DNA of 21,539 nucleotides. Source: CAYSBE01 sp964429245. GTDB lineage: Bacteria; Bacteroidota; Bacteroidia; UKL13-3. Below are positions 1-8,827 of this stretch, one piece after another. Numbering within the stretch: position 1 is the first letter of the stretch; the number at the start of each line of letters is the position of its first letter. The position numbers and the translations under genes were made by a program. Under the pieces are notes generated by a model, which saw only the letters and a list, made by a program, of their open reading frames with translations, ran no database searches and was not told where the DNA came from. Where the stretch lies: positions 1 to 21,539 of the forward strand of contig CAYSBE010000034.1 of NCBI GenBank assembly GCA_964429245.1. Direction: 5' to 3'.

Positions 1-1576
1 TCCAAATAGGAAGTGGTGTGCCCCAATAGCGTGAGCGAGAAAGATTCCAATCAACTAAATTTTCTAACCAATTGCCGAACCTGCCTGTACCTGTATGTTC
101 AGGCTTCCAATTTATTTGCTTGTTAAGTTCAATCAGCTTGTCTTTATAGGCTGTGGTTTTAATAAACCAACTTTCCAACGGATAATATAAAATTGGCTTA
201 TCTGTTCGCCAGCAATGCGGATAAGTGTGTTCGTATTTCTCTTTCTTAAATAGTTTGCCTTCTGTTTGCAATTTTAAAATGATGCGCTCATCAACACTCA
301 GGTAATTAAGTTTTGAAGTGTCCTTTATAATACCACTTAGTTTGACTTTTTGAAGTTCAAGTGACATGGCTTTTTCTTCATCATTGAGGTATGCTTCTTT
401 CACAAATTCTTCGCCATACAAGAAAAGATCATCTTTCACTTCGGGCAAAAACTTTCCACGTTTATCAACCAAAGTTAAACTGCCAATGCCGTTTTGTTTA
501 GCCACCCTAAAATCATCAGCACCAAAACTTGGAGCAATATGTACGATGCCTGTACCATCTTCTGTGGTCACAAAATCACCCAAAATGACTTTAAATGCAT
601 CACCATTATCTACGTTTGCAAAGGACAATAATTGTTCATACCTCAACCCTTCCAGCGCTTTCCCTTTTACTTCCTTATTCACTTCAAAGGGTATTAATTT
701 ATCTCCTTCTTTATAGCTATCCAAGTTTAGTTCAGCCTGCTCCGGTTTGAAATATTTCGAAACAAGTTCTTTAGCCAGAATCACCTTCACCTTCTTAAAG
801 GTAAATGGATGGTACGTGTCAATAACTGCATAATCAATTGTTGCACCAACGGCTAATGCCGTATTGGAAGGCAAGGTCCAAGGCGTTGTTGTCCATGCCA
901 AAAAGTATACATCACCCTCAAAAGGAGCATCAAGGGCTTTGAACATAGCCACAGCTGTATTGTCTTTTACATCTTTGTATGTACCGGGTTGGTTTAATTC
1001 ATGCGAACTAAGACCTGTACCTGCAGCGGGTGAATATGGTTGAATGGTATATCCTTTGTACAACAATCCTTTGCTGTATAGTTGTTTCAATACCCACCAA
1101 AGCGATTCAATGTATTTATTTTCGTATGTAATGTACGGGTCGTTCAGGTTTACCCAATACCCCATGCGTTCGGTAAGGTTATTCCACACATCGGTAAATT
1201 TCATCACATCCTTGCGGCAGGCTTCGTTGTAATCTGCAATCGAAATTTTTTTTCCGATATCTTCTTTCGTAATGCCTAATGTTTTTTCAACCTGAAGCTC
1301 AACAGGCAAACCGTGTGTGTCCCACCCTGCTTTTCGCTTTACTTGGAATCCTTTTAGGGTATTGTACCTACAAAAAATATCTTTCACGGTGCGGCTCATC
1401 ACGTGATGTATACCCGGCATCCCATTGGCACTTGGCGGGCCTTCATAAAAAACAAAAGGCTTTGCACCATTGCGATTCTCAATGCTTTTATCAAAAATAT
1501 GCTGCTCATTCCAAAACCTGAGAATCTCTTCTTCAAATGCCGGAAAATCAAGCTTTTTATACTCGTTGTATTTCAT
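1..1576 (-). CDS. ileS: Isoleucyl-tRNA synthetase, type 2 (3' end cut by window edge)
   Basis: Class I aminoacyl-tRNA synthetase that charges tRNA-Ile in the cytoplasm. About 525 N-terminal codons are visible; the KMSKS loop and anticodon domain lie beyond the left edge. The protein starts MKYNEYKKLDFPAFEEEIL at ATG 1576. The Rossmann-fold signature GPPSANGMPGIHHV is at residues 46-59, followed by GWDTHGLPVE (84-93). The threonine-rich editing-domain peptide WTTTPWTLPSNTA is near residues 228-240. These match the eukaryote-like type 2 IleRS common in Bacteroidota. The usual HXGH motif is replaced by GIHH (55-58), a swapped version reported in some bacterial type 2 enzymes and associated with strong mupirocin resistance. 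The gene follows the RND transporter on the same strand after a 99-nt gap that holds a 9-bp inverted repeat. Identity is certain; the resistance phenotype is inference. Confidence 0.97.
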   Translation of the reverse strand, partial: MKYNEYKKLDFPAFEEEILRFWNEQHIFDKSIENRNGAKPFVFYEGPPSANGMPGIHHVMSRTVKDIFCRYNTLKGFQVKRKAGWDTHGLPVELQVEKTLGITKEDIGKKISIADYNEACRKDVMKFTDVWNNLTERMGYWVNLNDPYITYENKYIESLWWVLKQLYSKGLLYKGYTIQPYSPAAGTGLSSHELNQPGTYKDVKDNTAVAMFKALDAPFEGDVYFLAWTTTPWTLPSNTALAVGATIDYAVIDTYHPFTFKKVKVILAKELVSKYFKPEQAELNLDSYKEGDKLIPFEVNKEVKGKALEGLRYEQLLSFANVDNGDAFKVILGDFVTTEDGTGIVHIAPSFGADDFRVAKQNGIGSLTLVDKRGKFLPEVKDDLFLYGEEFVKEAYLNDEEKAMSLELQKVKLSGIIKDTSKLNYLSVDERIILKLQTEGKLFKKEKYEHTYPHCWRTDKPILYYPLESWFIKTTAYKDKLIELNKQINWKPEHTGTGRFGNWLENLVDWNLSRSRYWGTPLPIW

Positions 1577-1591
1577 AATAAGCTGTCAATA

Positions 1592-1617
1592 TTTTTGCAA
1601 CAACTGTATTGCAAAAA
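1592..1617. repeat. Inverted repeat in the ileS leader
   Basis: Perfect 9-bp arms TTTTTGCAA and TTGCAAAAA flank an 8-nt spacer, 15 nt upstream of the ileS start codon. Neither side is followed by a run of T, so it is not an obvious terminator. It could be an operator or a leader hairpin. The arms also resemble the TTTGC part of Bacteroidota -7 boxes. Confidence 0.5.
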
Positions 1618-1675
1618 GTTGGTTTAAATAAAAAAAGATTGCGAAAATAGGTGTTCGGATGTATAAATGAAAGAC

Positions 1676-4042
1676 TTAGTCATCTTCCTCACTATCAGAT
1701 GGCTCAGGCTCCAATTGCACCAATGCGGCATCCAACTCATGCTTGTTGATACGTTTTTCAAGCGAAAGCAACAATGAAGGAAGAAGAAGCAAATTCATAA
1801 GCATGCCAAAAATCAATGATAGCGAAGTGAGTATGCCCAATGCTACTGTTCCACCAAAATCGCTGGCTGCAAAAATGATAAACCCACCAAACAAGGCTAT
1901 AGCAGTATAGATAATACTAGGGCCTGCCTCTCGTAAACTTTCAGGAATGGCAATGCTCATATCCCAATTATGCTTTTTTAGTGAATTCCGGTATTTGGCT
2001 AGGTAATGTATGGTAAAATCAACCACTATTCCATATGCAACCGAATAAATAATAATAGTTGATGGTTTTAATCTAATGTCAAAAAAGCCCATTATGCTGA
2101 AAGTAAATAACAACGGAACGATATTGGGGATAAGGGATATCACTACCATTTTCCAGCTAAAGAAAAGAAATGCCATCATAATTGAAATTAAAACGAGGGC
2201 TGAAATCATACTTTGAGACAAATTTTTTACCAGGTAATCATTTCCTTTAAGAAAGATGATACTCGTTCCAGTTAGTTTTGTCTCGTATTTTTCGGGAGGA
2301 AAAATTCCATATACTATTTTTCGAACTTTTTCATTCAACACTTTCATTTCTACCGAGCCAATATCGGCCATTTGTATACTTACACGTGCTATTTGAAAAT
2401 CTTTATCAACCATGCTTTTCATGAGGCCTTTTCCGGCATCCGAGTTTTGAGGCACATAACTTAATAGCTCCGGTATATCCAATGCAGCCGGAAGGATGAA
2501 AAATCTTTCTTCCCCATCATGGTATCCCTGATTCGCAAATTTTAAAAAATCAACCATGGATACAGGTTTTGAAAACTCCGGCAATTTGGATAACTCACGT
2601 TGTAGTTTGTTCATTTTTTGCAAGGTCACCAAATCTTTCACTCCTCCTTTTCGCTTCGTATCAATAGTGATTTCAAAGGGCAATACTCCTTTGAGTTCCT
2701 TCTCAAAAAATTTTAAATCCGTATATACTTTATTTTGCTGTGGAAGATCATCCACTACATAACCTAAAGTTCGAACTTTACTGCTGCCATATATGGCTAT
2801 GATAATGAGTAATGAGGTTACTATGTATACCCATTTTCTGTGTCTGTAAACGATCGCATTACAAATATCCATAACAGCCCTTAGCCGAACGTTATCTAAA
2901 TGCTTGGTATGACGAAGTTTAGGTGGGGGCAAATAGCTATATACAATTGGTATAAATACAAGAGATACTACATAAATAATAACGATATTGATACCGGAAA
3001 TTACTGAAAACTGATCCAACATGGCACTGCCGGAAAAGCTAAATACAACAAAGCCTATGGCGGTAGTAACATTGGTAAGCAACAAAGGCAATCCGTTTTT
3101 TGAAATTAACCTGATAATTGCAAGCATTTTATTGCCATGCGCCCTGAACTCTTGGTGATATACATTGAGCAGGTAAATACAATTTTGAATTCCAATAATA
3201 ACAATTAGGGGCGGGATAAGACCGGTAAGTATGGATATGCGGTAACCAAACAAATGAATGCTACCAAGGGTGCAAAACACACCAATTAATACAACAATGA
3301 GCGAAAATACAACTGCAGAGATAAACTTGAAAAAGATGAAAATAAATAGTGCGGTAATGATGATGGCCAAATACGTAAATATTTTAATTTCATCTGCCAC
3401 TTTGCTGGCCATAACCGTACGCACAAAAGGCAAGCCCGAGTAATGCATTTCAATCTTATTGTCTAGACCAAATTGGTTGCACATGTGTTCAATGTCATTT
3501 ACCAATGCTATGCGGTCTTTAGAATCGAGCTTTTGCTTGTTTAGTGTAATGGCAATCAATGCCACATCTTTATTTTCGTTATATAACAAGTCCTTATAAA
3601 AAGGCATAGAAAAAATCACATTTCGGATAGAATCCATTTCAGCATCAGAGTTTACAAAACCTGTTAACAATGGTTTGAGCTCAAGTAAATGCAAGGAGTC
3701 ATTTCGATAAGGCGTTAATATATTAGCAACTGAAACCACATTTTCTACGCCTTCAATCTGCCTGATATCGCGTGTAAGCGCATACAAATGGTTAAAGAAA
3801 TCTTTTTCAAATAACTTATCCGTCTGCACACCAACTGCTAAAATATTTCCGTCCTCTCCAAACATTTCTTTAAACTTTACATAGTCTATGAAATCCGGAT
3901 CGTCATTTGGAACCAATTTAGCAAAGTCATAAGCTAATTTGACCTTTGTGGCCTGCCAGATAAAAAAGCCCGAAAACAATCCCAACGAAATAAGAATGGC
4001 CAATCGGTTGCGAAGTATAATTTTAGCTAATGAGTTCCACAT
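1676..4042 (-). CDS. RND-superfamily (MMPL/Patched-like) inner-membrane transporter
   Basis: A 788-residue integral membrane protein with the duplicated RND plan. TM1 is at about 13-31, then a soluble loop, then a five-helix bundle at about 220-372. TM7 is at about 403-420, followed by a second loop and a last bundle at about 612-765. The tail is acidic (ends SDSEEDD). The second-half motif GIVVDFTIHYLAKYR (671-685) keeps the intramembrane Asp (D675) typical of proton-driven MMPL proteins. The equivalent first-half site reads GIQNCIYLLNVYH (284-296) and lacks Asp. Relatives are predicted lipid, hopanoid or sterol exporters (HpnN/MmpL type), but the substrate cannot be read from sequence. No adaptor or TolC gene adjoins it, which fits the standalone MMPL class rather than the AcrB class. 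Start ATG 4042 gives a short n-region before TM1. Family assignment is firm; the cargo is unknown. Confidence 0.88.
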   Translation of the reverse strand: MWNSLAKIILRNRLAILISLGLFSGFFIWQATKVKLAYDFAKLVPNDDPDFIDYVKFKEMFGEDGNILAVGVQTDKLFEKDFFNHLYALTRDIRQIEGVENVVSVANILTPYRNDSLHLLELKPLLTGFVNSDAEMDSIRNVIFSMPFYKDLLYNENKDVALIAITLNKQKLDSKDRIALVNDIEHMCNQFGLDNKIEMHYSGLPFVRTVMASKVADEIKIFTYLAIIITALFIFIFFKFISAVVFSLIVVLIGVFCTLGSIHLFGYRISILTGLIPPLIVIIGIQNCIYLLNVYHQEFRAHGNKMLAIIRLISKNGLPLLLTNVTTAIGFVVFSFSGSAMLDQFSVISGINIVIIYVVSLVFIPIVYSYLPPPKLRHTKHLDNVRLRAVMDICNAIVYRHRKWVYIVTSLLIIIAIYGSSKVRTLGYVVDDLPQQNKVYTDLKFFEKELKGVLPFEITIDTKRKGGVKDLVTLQKMNKLQRELSKLPEFSKPVSMVDFLKFANQGYHDGEERFFILPAALDIPELLSYVPQNSDAGKGLMKSMVDKDFQIARVSIQMADIGSVEMKVLNEKVRKIVYGIFPPEKYETKLTGTSIIFLKGNDYLVKNLSQSMISALVLISIMMAFLFFSWKMVVISLIPNIVPLLFTFSIMGFFDIRLKPSTIIIYSVAYGIVVDFTIHYLAKYRNSLKKHNWDMSIAIPESLREAGPSIIYTAIALFGGFIIFAASDFGGTVALGILTSLSLIFGMLMNLLLLPSLLLSLEKRINKHELDAALVQLEPEPSDSEEDD

Positions 4043-4176
4043 GAATGTATCAAATTAAGATAAATATTGGGTTGGGCGAAAGTAAAGATATATTTTGATA
4101 TGACATCTCTAAGAAATATGAACACATGGAAGTGCTATCGAATAATAATATTGCTTAATTTGCGTTGCTTCAAAAC

Positions 4177-6468
4177 ATGAAACTAAGGTTTACCTTCATA
4201 TTTATATTTATCTTTCAATTGCTTTTTGCCCAAACAACGGTTCCAGGTGTTGAGGGTTGGCGCATACATGCCTCTTTTCGAATCAACAACGATCTTACTC
4301 AAGCTGGAAAGGAAATAGTAGTGGGTTCAGAAAATTCCATGTTTCTGCTAAACACTGAATCTCAGGAACTGCGTGTTATCTCAAGGGTTAATGGCATGTC
4401 GGATGTATCTGTAAAAAAAGTATTGTTTGATGAAACATCCCGCTCCATTGTAATTGCATACAACCAAGGGAATATTGATATCTTTCAAAATGACTTCATC
4501 ACCAATATTCCTGAAATAGCTAATCGTATCATTATTGGAGGAAAGAATATCAACAACCTCACCTCTCACAAAGGAAAGGTATATCTCGCCTGCAGTTTCG
4601 GAGTAGCTGTAATTGATATGCAAGCCAAACGAATTGCAGATACCTATCAAAATATTGGTCCTGGAGGCTCAATACTTGAAGTATTTGACATCGCTTTTTA
4701 CAATAACTTCGCCTATATAAGTACCCCAAGTGGTATTTTCCGTGCAAATGAGAACAGCTTCAACTTAAGCGATTTTAACTCATGGACCTTATTTCGGCCT
4801 TCATCTGCATGCCAAGAACTGGAATCGTTTGGAGGATTACTTTATGCAGTAATTGACTCAACACTCGAAACTTTTGACAATGCCTTATGGTCACCGGTCA
4901 TAGGATTTTCAGGCATCCGCATGTATAGCATGAAAACTGCCAATAAAAAATTATTGCTTAGCTTATTCACTCAATTAGCTGTATTTGATGAAAACGAGCA
5001 AGTTATTTCGTTTCCAAATATAAAAGGTGCCAGGGCTGCCATTTTATCTTCAGATAACTACTATTATGCATTAATCGATGACCAAGGTTTACTCAAGTTT
5101 CCTGCAAGTGGGCAGCCAATTGATTATATTTCACCGTCAGGGCCATACGGCTCATTTGCCCAACGTATCAAATACCACGATAAGAAATTATGGATGGCCG
5201 GGGATATTGTAAATGGACTTGGCAGTGATGGTGGTTGGGGACCTCGTTTTACAGGAAATAAAAACTACATGTTGCAAAACAATACCTACAAAAATTATAG
5301 GGGAACCGATCCGAGAATTGATGCTGCATGGGATATAATTGACGTTGCAATAAATCCTTTAAATGGCAATGCTTTTTTTGCTTCTTTCGGAACAGGTTTG
5401 ATTGAAATGAATGAAAACCAAGTTGTCGCTTTTTATGATACATCAAATAGTTCGTTGGGTAAATTGAATTTTTCCAACCCGGGTTTCAGACCACTATACG
5501 TAAGTGGTGTTGATTTTGATTTTAATGGAAATTTATGGGTGAGCAATTTTGGTGCAGTAAAGCCAATATCTGTTAGGCTAGCCAATGGCAATTGGCAATC
5601 ATTTGCATTGCCTTCGAGTATCAATACTGCATTTGGTTTCATCACCTGTGATGATTATGGAAATAAGTGGCTCATCAATACACGAGGATTAGGATTGTGT
5701 GTGTTTCGAGAAAATAATATATCAAACTCATTTGATGACCAAGTAAAAGTACTTACTACCGAAAAGCAAAATGGAGCACTGCCCAGCAATAATGTGTTTT
5801 GTGTAACCAATGATAAGAAAGGAGAGCTTTGGGTAGGTACTTCTAAAGGTTTATGTATATTTTCCAATCCCGGAAATGTATTTAAAGCTGGTGTTGATTT
5901 TGACGCCCAACAAATTGTTATTAAAGCAGGGCTCATATTTAGCAATTTTTTAGATGATGTCCCAATATATTGCATCAAGGTAGATAATGCCAACCGCAAG
6001 TGGATAGGCACCAGCAACGGTGTATGGTTGGTTTCAGCCGATGGCTATACCGTAATACGCAATTTTACCCGATTAAACAGTCCACTTTTGGCTGATGCCG
6101 TTTACGAAATTGGTATTGATGAACACACTGGTGAGGTTTTTTTTGTTACCGAAAAAGGAATTGTTTCTTACATGGGAACCGCAACAGAAGGTGCTGAAGA
6201 TTTTAGCAATGTTAAAATATACCCAAACCCTGTAACTCCTGATTACAATGGCGCAATTGCCATCACCGGATTGGTTGAAGATTGTTATGTAAAAATTACT
6301 GACCTAAGCGGCAACCTTGTATATGAAAATCGAGCGAATGGAGGCATGCTCACCTGGGACGGAATGAACTACTCAGGGAAAAAAGTGGCTACTGGAGTTT
6401 ACCTCATATTTGCAAGCGACAGTGAAGGTTCGCTTACACATGCTAATAAGTTGCTCATTATTCGATAA
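4177..6468 (+). CDS. porZ: Type IX secretion system protein PorZ (beta-propeller, T9SS CTD)
   Basis: Cell-surface component of the T9SS attachment complex (with PorU, PorV and PorQ); in Porphyromonas PorZ is linked to delivery of anionic LPS to secreted cargo. I use ATG 4177 (763 aa) rather than the in-frame TTG at 4165, because it gives a classic signal peptide: MKLR, a Phe/Ile-rich core, then LLFAQ at about 14-19. The body carries propeller-type repeats such as GELWVGTSKGLCIF and RKWIGTSNGVWLV, as in two-component-regulator propeller (Reg_prop) domains. The last ~78 residues form a type A T9SS sorting domain: NVKIYPNPV, then VKITDLSGNLVYE, then GKKVATGVYLIF, ending in a basic IIR. Length is close to P. 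gingivalis PorZ (about 776 aa, from memory). recO follows after 9 nt, a pairing I associate with porZ in this phylum. Substrate-type CTD proteins are an alternative; the architecture and neighbour favour PorZ. Confidence 0.87.
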   Translation: MKLRFTFIFIFIFQLLFAQTTVPGVEGWRIHASFRINNDLTQAGKEIVVGSENSMFLLNTESQELRVISRVNGMSDVSVKKVLFDETSRSIVIAYNQGNIDIFQNDFITNIPEIANRIIIGGKNINNLTSHKGKVYLACSFGVAVIDMQAKRIADTYQNIGPGGSILEVFDIAFYNNFAYISTPSGIFRANENSFNLSDFNSWTLFRPSSACQELESFGGLLYAVIDSTLETFDNALWSPVIGFSGIRMYSMKTANKKLLLSLFTQLAVFDENEQVISFPNIKGARAAILSSDNYYYALIDDQGLLKFPASGQPIDYISPSGPYGSFAQRIKYHDKKLWMAGDIVNGLGSDGGWGPRFTGNKNYMLQNNTYKNYRGTDPRIDAAWDIIDVAINPLNGNAFFASFGTGLIEMNENQVVAFYDTSNSSLGKLNFSNPGFRPLYVSGVDFDFNGNLWVSNFGAVKPISVRLANGNWQSFALPSSINTAFGFITCDDYGNKWLINTRGLGLCVFRENNISNSFDDQVKVLTTEKQNGALPSNNVFCVTNDKKGELWVGTSKGLCIFSNPGNVFKAGVDFDAQQIVIKAGLIFSNFLDDVPIYCIKVDNANRKWIGTSNGVWLVSADGYTVIRNFTRLNSPLLADAVYEIGIDEHTGEVFFVTEKGIVSYMGTATEGAEDFSNVKIYPNPVTPDYNGAIAITGLVEDCYVKITDLSGNLVYENRANGGMLTWDGMNYSGKKVATGVYLIFASDSEGSLTHANKLLIIR

Positions 6469-6477
6469 ATTTCCCAA

Positions 6478-7215
6478 ATGTCGTCAACCAAAACGCAGGC
6501 TATTGTTATTCGCCACACAGCATTTAGCGAAAACAGTGTGATACTAAAATGCCTGACTCGTGAACATGGTTTGGTTTCATTTATGGTAAACAGCATCAAA
6601 TCAAAAAGTGCAATTGTAAAACCTTCTATGCTTTTTCCGCTCACTTTGACCGAACTTGATTATGCATACCAATCAAATAAAAACTTGTTGCGCATAAAAG
6701 AAATCAAAGCGTCACCTCCTATTTTTTCCTTACACACGGATATGGTAAAGATGTCGGTTGCCCAATACATTGCCGAACTTATTCATCGGCTAATTAAAGA
6801 TGAGTTTCATCAAGATGAAGCCCTTTTTGATTTCTTGTTTACCCATATTCAGTTGCTTGATTTAATGGAAACTAAAGAGGCTGCAAATTTCCCCGCTTAT
6901 GTTACTTGTCAAATTTGTGGTATGATGGGTTATAGCCCCAAAGGAAGTTATTCTCATTTAAGCAATAGCCTTAACCTGCGCGATGGCTTATTTGAGCTGT
7001 ATGATGAACGAAGTCCTTACCATATTAGGCAAGAGTTAAGTAAATACCTGTGCGATTTCTTTAGCATGAATTATGATCAGTGCAAACAGTTGCCACTAAA
7101 CCGCCAAGAGCGAAATGAATTGATAAACGAAATGTTGCGGTATTTTAGTTTTCAGTTAAATACCAATTTTGATTTGCAATCGCATAAAATACTAAGCGAA
7201 TTGTATCAAGATTAA
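6478..7215 (+). CDS. recO: DNA repair and recombination mediator RecO
   Basis: A 245-residue RecO of the RecFOR pathway, which anneals ssDNA and helps load RecA onto SSB-coated gaps. The N-terminal OB-fold region begins TKTQAIVIRHTAFSENSVIL (5-23), continuing to CLTREHGLVSFMV, which is the RecO family opening. A helical domain follows with VTCQICGMMGYSP (142-154). Only two cysteines (C144, C147) of the zinc site found in some RecO proteins are visible, as is common outside the four-Cys subgroup. It starts 9 nt after porZ and is probably co-transcribed. Its TAA stop interlocks with the proS stop on the opposite strand (shared TTAA, 4-nt overlap). Confidence 0.93.
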   Translation: MSSTKTQAIVIRHTAFSENSVILKCLTREHGLVSFMVNSIKSKSAIVKPSMLFPLTLTELDYAYQSNKNLLRIKEIKASPPIFSLHTDMVKMSVAQYIAELIHRLIKDEFHQDEALFDFLFTHIQLLDLMETKEAANFPAYVTCQICGMMGYSPKGSYSHLSNSLNLRDGLFELYDERSPYHIRQELSKYLCDFFSMNYDQCKQLPLNRQERNELINEMLRYFSFQLNTNFDLQSHKILSELYQD

Positions 7216-8687
7216 TATGCACGTGCAAATAAAACCCTTTGAACACTTGGCTTACCTGTTCGCACACATGAGCCACTTTCTTGTTTATTGTTAAGCGGAA
7301 TACAACGTATTGTTGCTTTGGTTTCCTCTTTTATCAGTTGTTCGGTTTCTGACGTTCCGTCCCAATGGGCAGATACAAATCCAGCTTTGCCATCAAGTAC
7401 TTCTTTAAATTCATCCCATGTATTTACTACGGTGATATGCTCATCGCGATAATCAAGTGCTTTTTGGTAAATATTATTTTGGATAGCATCCAGCAGGTGT
7501 TCTATCTTATTGTCGATATCCACGATACTCATGCTTTGTTTTTCTTTTGTATCCCTGCGAGCCACTTCTACCGTTTGGTTTTGCACATCGCGCGGACCAA
7601 TGGCTACGCGCACGGGCACACCCTTTAATTCATGGTCGGCATACTTGTAACCTGGCGACAAATGATCACGGTTATCTAATTTTACTGAAATGTTTTTGCC
7701 AAGTAACTGCTTACGAATTTTTTCAGCTACTTCCATCACAGCTATTTTTTCTTCCTCTTTTCTAAATATTGGAATAATAACAACCTGTATTGGAGCCAAT
7801 CGAGGTGGCAAAACCAATCCTTCATCATCAGAATGCGTCATGATGAGCGCGCCCATCAATCGGGTAGATACACCCCATGATGTTGCCCATACATATTCCT
7901 GTTTATTTTCTTTGGTGAGGTATTTTACATCAAATGCTTTGGCAAAATTTTGACCAAGAAAATGCGATGTACCCATTTGCAAAGCTTTGCCATCTTGCAT
8001 CAATCCTTCTATGCAATAGGTATCTAATGCTCCCGCAAATCGCTCATTAGCTGTTTTTACACCTTTTATTACAGGTACAGCCAAAATATTTTCTGCAAAA
8101 TCTGCATATACTTCAAGCATTTGTGTGGTTTCTGCTACCGCCTCGTCAGATGTAGCGTGAGCCGTGTGGCCTTCTTGCCACAGAAACTCAGACGTACGTA
8201 AAAACAAACGGGTGCGCATTTCCCATCTAACCACATTGGCCCATTGGTTAATTAAAATTGGCAAGTCTCGGTAAGATTGAATCCAACTGCGGTAGGTATT
8301 CCAAATAATGGTTTCGGAAGTTGGTCTTACAATAAGCTCCTCCTCCAATTTGGCTTCGGGATCTACTACAATTTCTTTTGTGGTTTCATCTACTTTCAAT
8401 CGATAGTGTGTTACCACAGCGCATTCTTTTGCGAAACCATCAACGTGACTGGCTTCTTTGCTAAAAAATGATTTTGGAATAAATAATGGGAAATAAGCAT
8501 TTTGGTGGCCTGTGGCTTTAAATCTGCGATCAAGCTCTTGTTGCATTTTTTCCCAAATAGCATAACCGTATGGCTTAATTACCATACATCCCTTTACATC
8601 ACTGTGCTCAGCCAAATCGGCATTTTTTACCAAGTTATTATACCATGCTGAGTAATCTTCGCTGCGTTTTATCTTTTTAATATCCAT
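7212..8687 (-). CDS. proS: Prolyl-tRNA synthetase, archaeal/eukaryotic type
   Basis: Class II synthetase charging tRNA-Pro. At 491 residues it is the short form without the YbaK-like editing insertion of E. coli-type ProRS. Visible motifs are the N-terminal SEDYSAWYNNLV, motif 1 around 38-70 (IKPYGYAIWEKM to YFPLFIP), RPTSET (121-126), and motif 2 with RWEMRTR and RTSEFLWQEGHT (154-175). The C terminus reads SGSCVRTGKPSVQRVLFARAY, including the C-terminal tyrosine typical of this subtype, whose carboxylate is known to reach the active-site region in related enzymes. The C-terminal zinc ligands look reduced to two cysteines. Start ATG 8687 (MDIKKIKRSEDYS) agrees with the family. The gene is transcribed alone or from the far-upstream STAS/rnz promoter across a 140-nt gap. 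Confidence 0.96.
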   Translation of the reverse strand: MDIKKIKRSEDYSAWYNNLVKNADLAEHSDVKGCMVIKPYGYAIWEKMQQELDRRFKATGHQNAYFPLFIPKSFFSKEASHVDGFAKECAVVTHYRLKVDETTKEIVVDPEAKLEEELIVRPTSETIIWNTYRSWIQSYRDLPILINQWANVVRWEMRTRLFLRTSEFLWQEGHTAHATSDEAVAETTQMLEVYADFAENILAVPVIKGVKTANERFAGALDTYCIEGLMQDGKALQMGTSHFLGQNFAKAFDVKYLTKENKQEYVWATSWGVSTRLMGALIMTHSDDEGLVLPPRLAPIQVVIIPIFRKEEEKIAVMEVAEKIRKQLLGKNISVKLDNRDHLSPGYKYADHELKGVPVRVAIGPRDVQNQTVEVARRDTKEKQSMSIVDIDNKIEHLLDAIQNNIYQKALDYRDEHITVVNTWDEFKEVLDGKAGFVSAHWDGTSETEQLIKEETKATIRCIPLNNKQESGSCVRTGKPSVQRVLFARAY

Positions 8688-8696
8688 GCGCTGTTA

Positions 8697-8708
8697 TTTC
8701 AATTGAAA
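8697..8708. repeat. Perfect 12-bp palindrome upstream of proS
   Basis: TTTCAATTGAAA is its own reverse complement and ends 9 nt before the proS start codon. It has the size and position of a repressor half-site pair, but no regulator can be named and a chance match in AT-rich DNA is possible. Confidence 0.3.
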
Positions 8709-8827
8709 CGGTGCGCAAGATACATGCATTTAGCTATTCTAAAAAAAGTTATATAAATGACCTCATCAGATTGAAGCAAGCACAGATGAACTGATTTGTA
8801 TTACCGAAATGTAGGTAAAAAATATGA

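Noticed and set aside
366..1627. Several plus-strand open frames of 60-116 codons
   Set aside because: They lie antisense to a clear ileS frame (some run past its start into the leader), have no recognisable protein features or upstream signals, and vanish once ileS is read on the minus strand.
4051..4162. Mirror-placed TTAATTTG sequences as divergent -7 boxes for the RND and porZ genes (4058-4051 minus; 4155-4162 plus)
   Set aside because: Each has one mismatch, no TTG -33 box at good spacing, and would leave leaders of only about 4-10 nt. Possible, but too weak to list.
8760..8810. Imperfect inverted repeat (ATCAG...CTGAT) downstream of rnz as a terminator
   Set aside because: Only 5 paired bases with a bulge and a long loop, and no T run follows.
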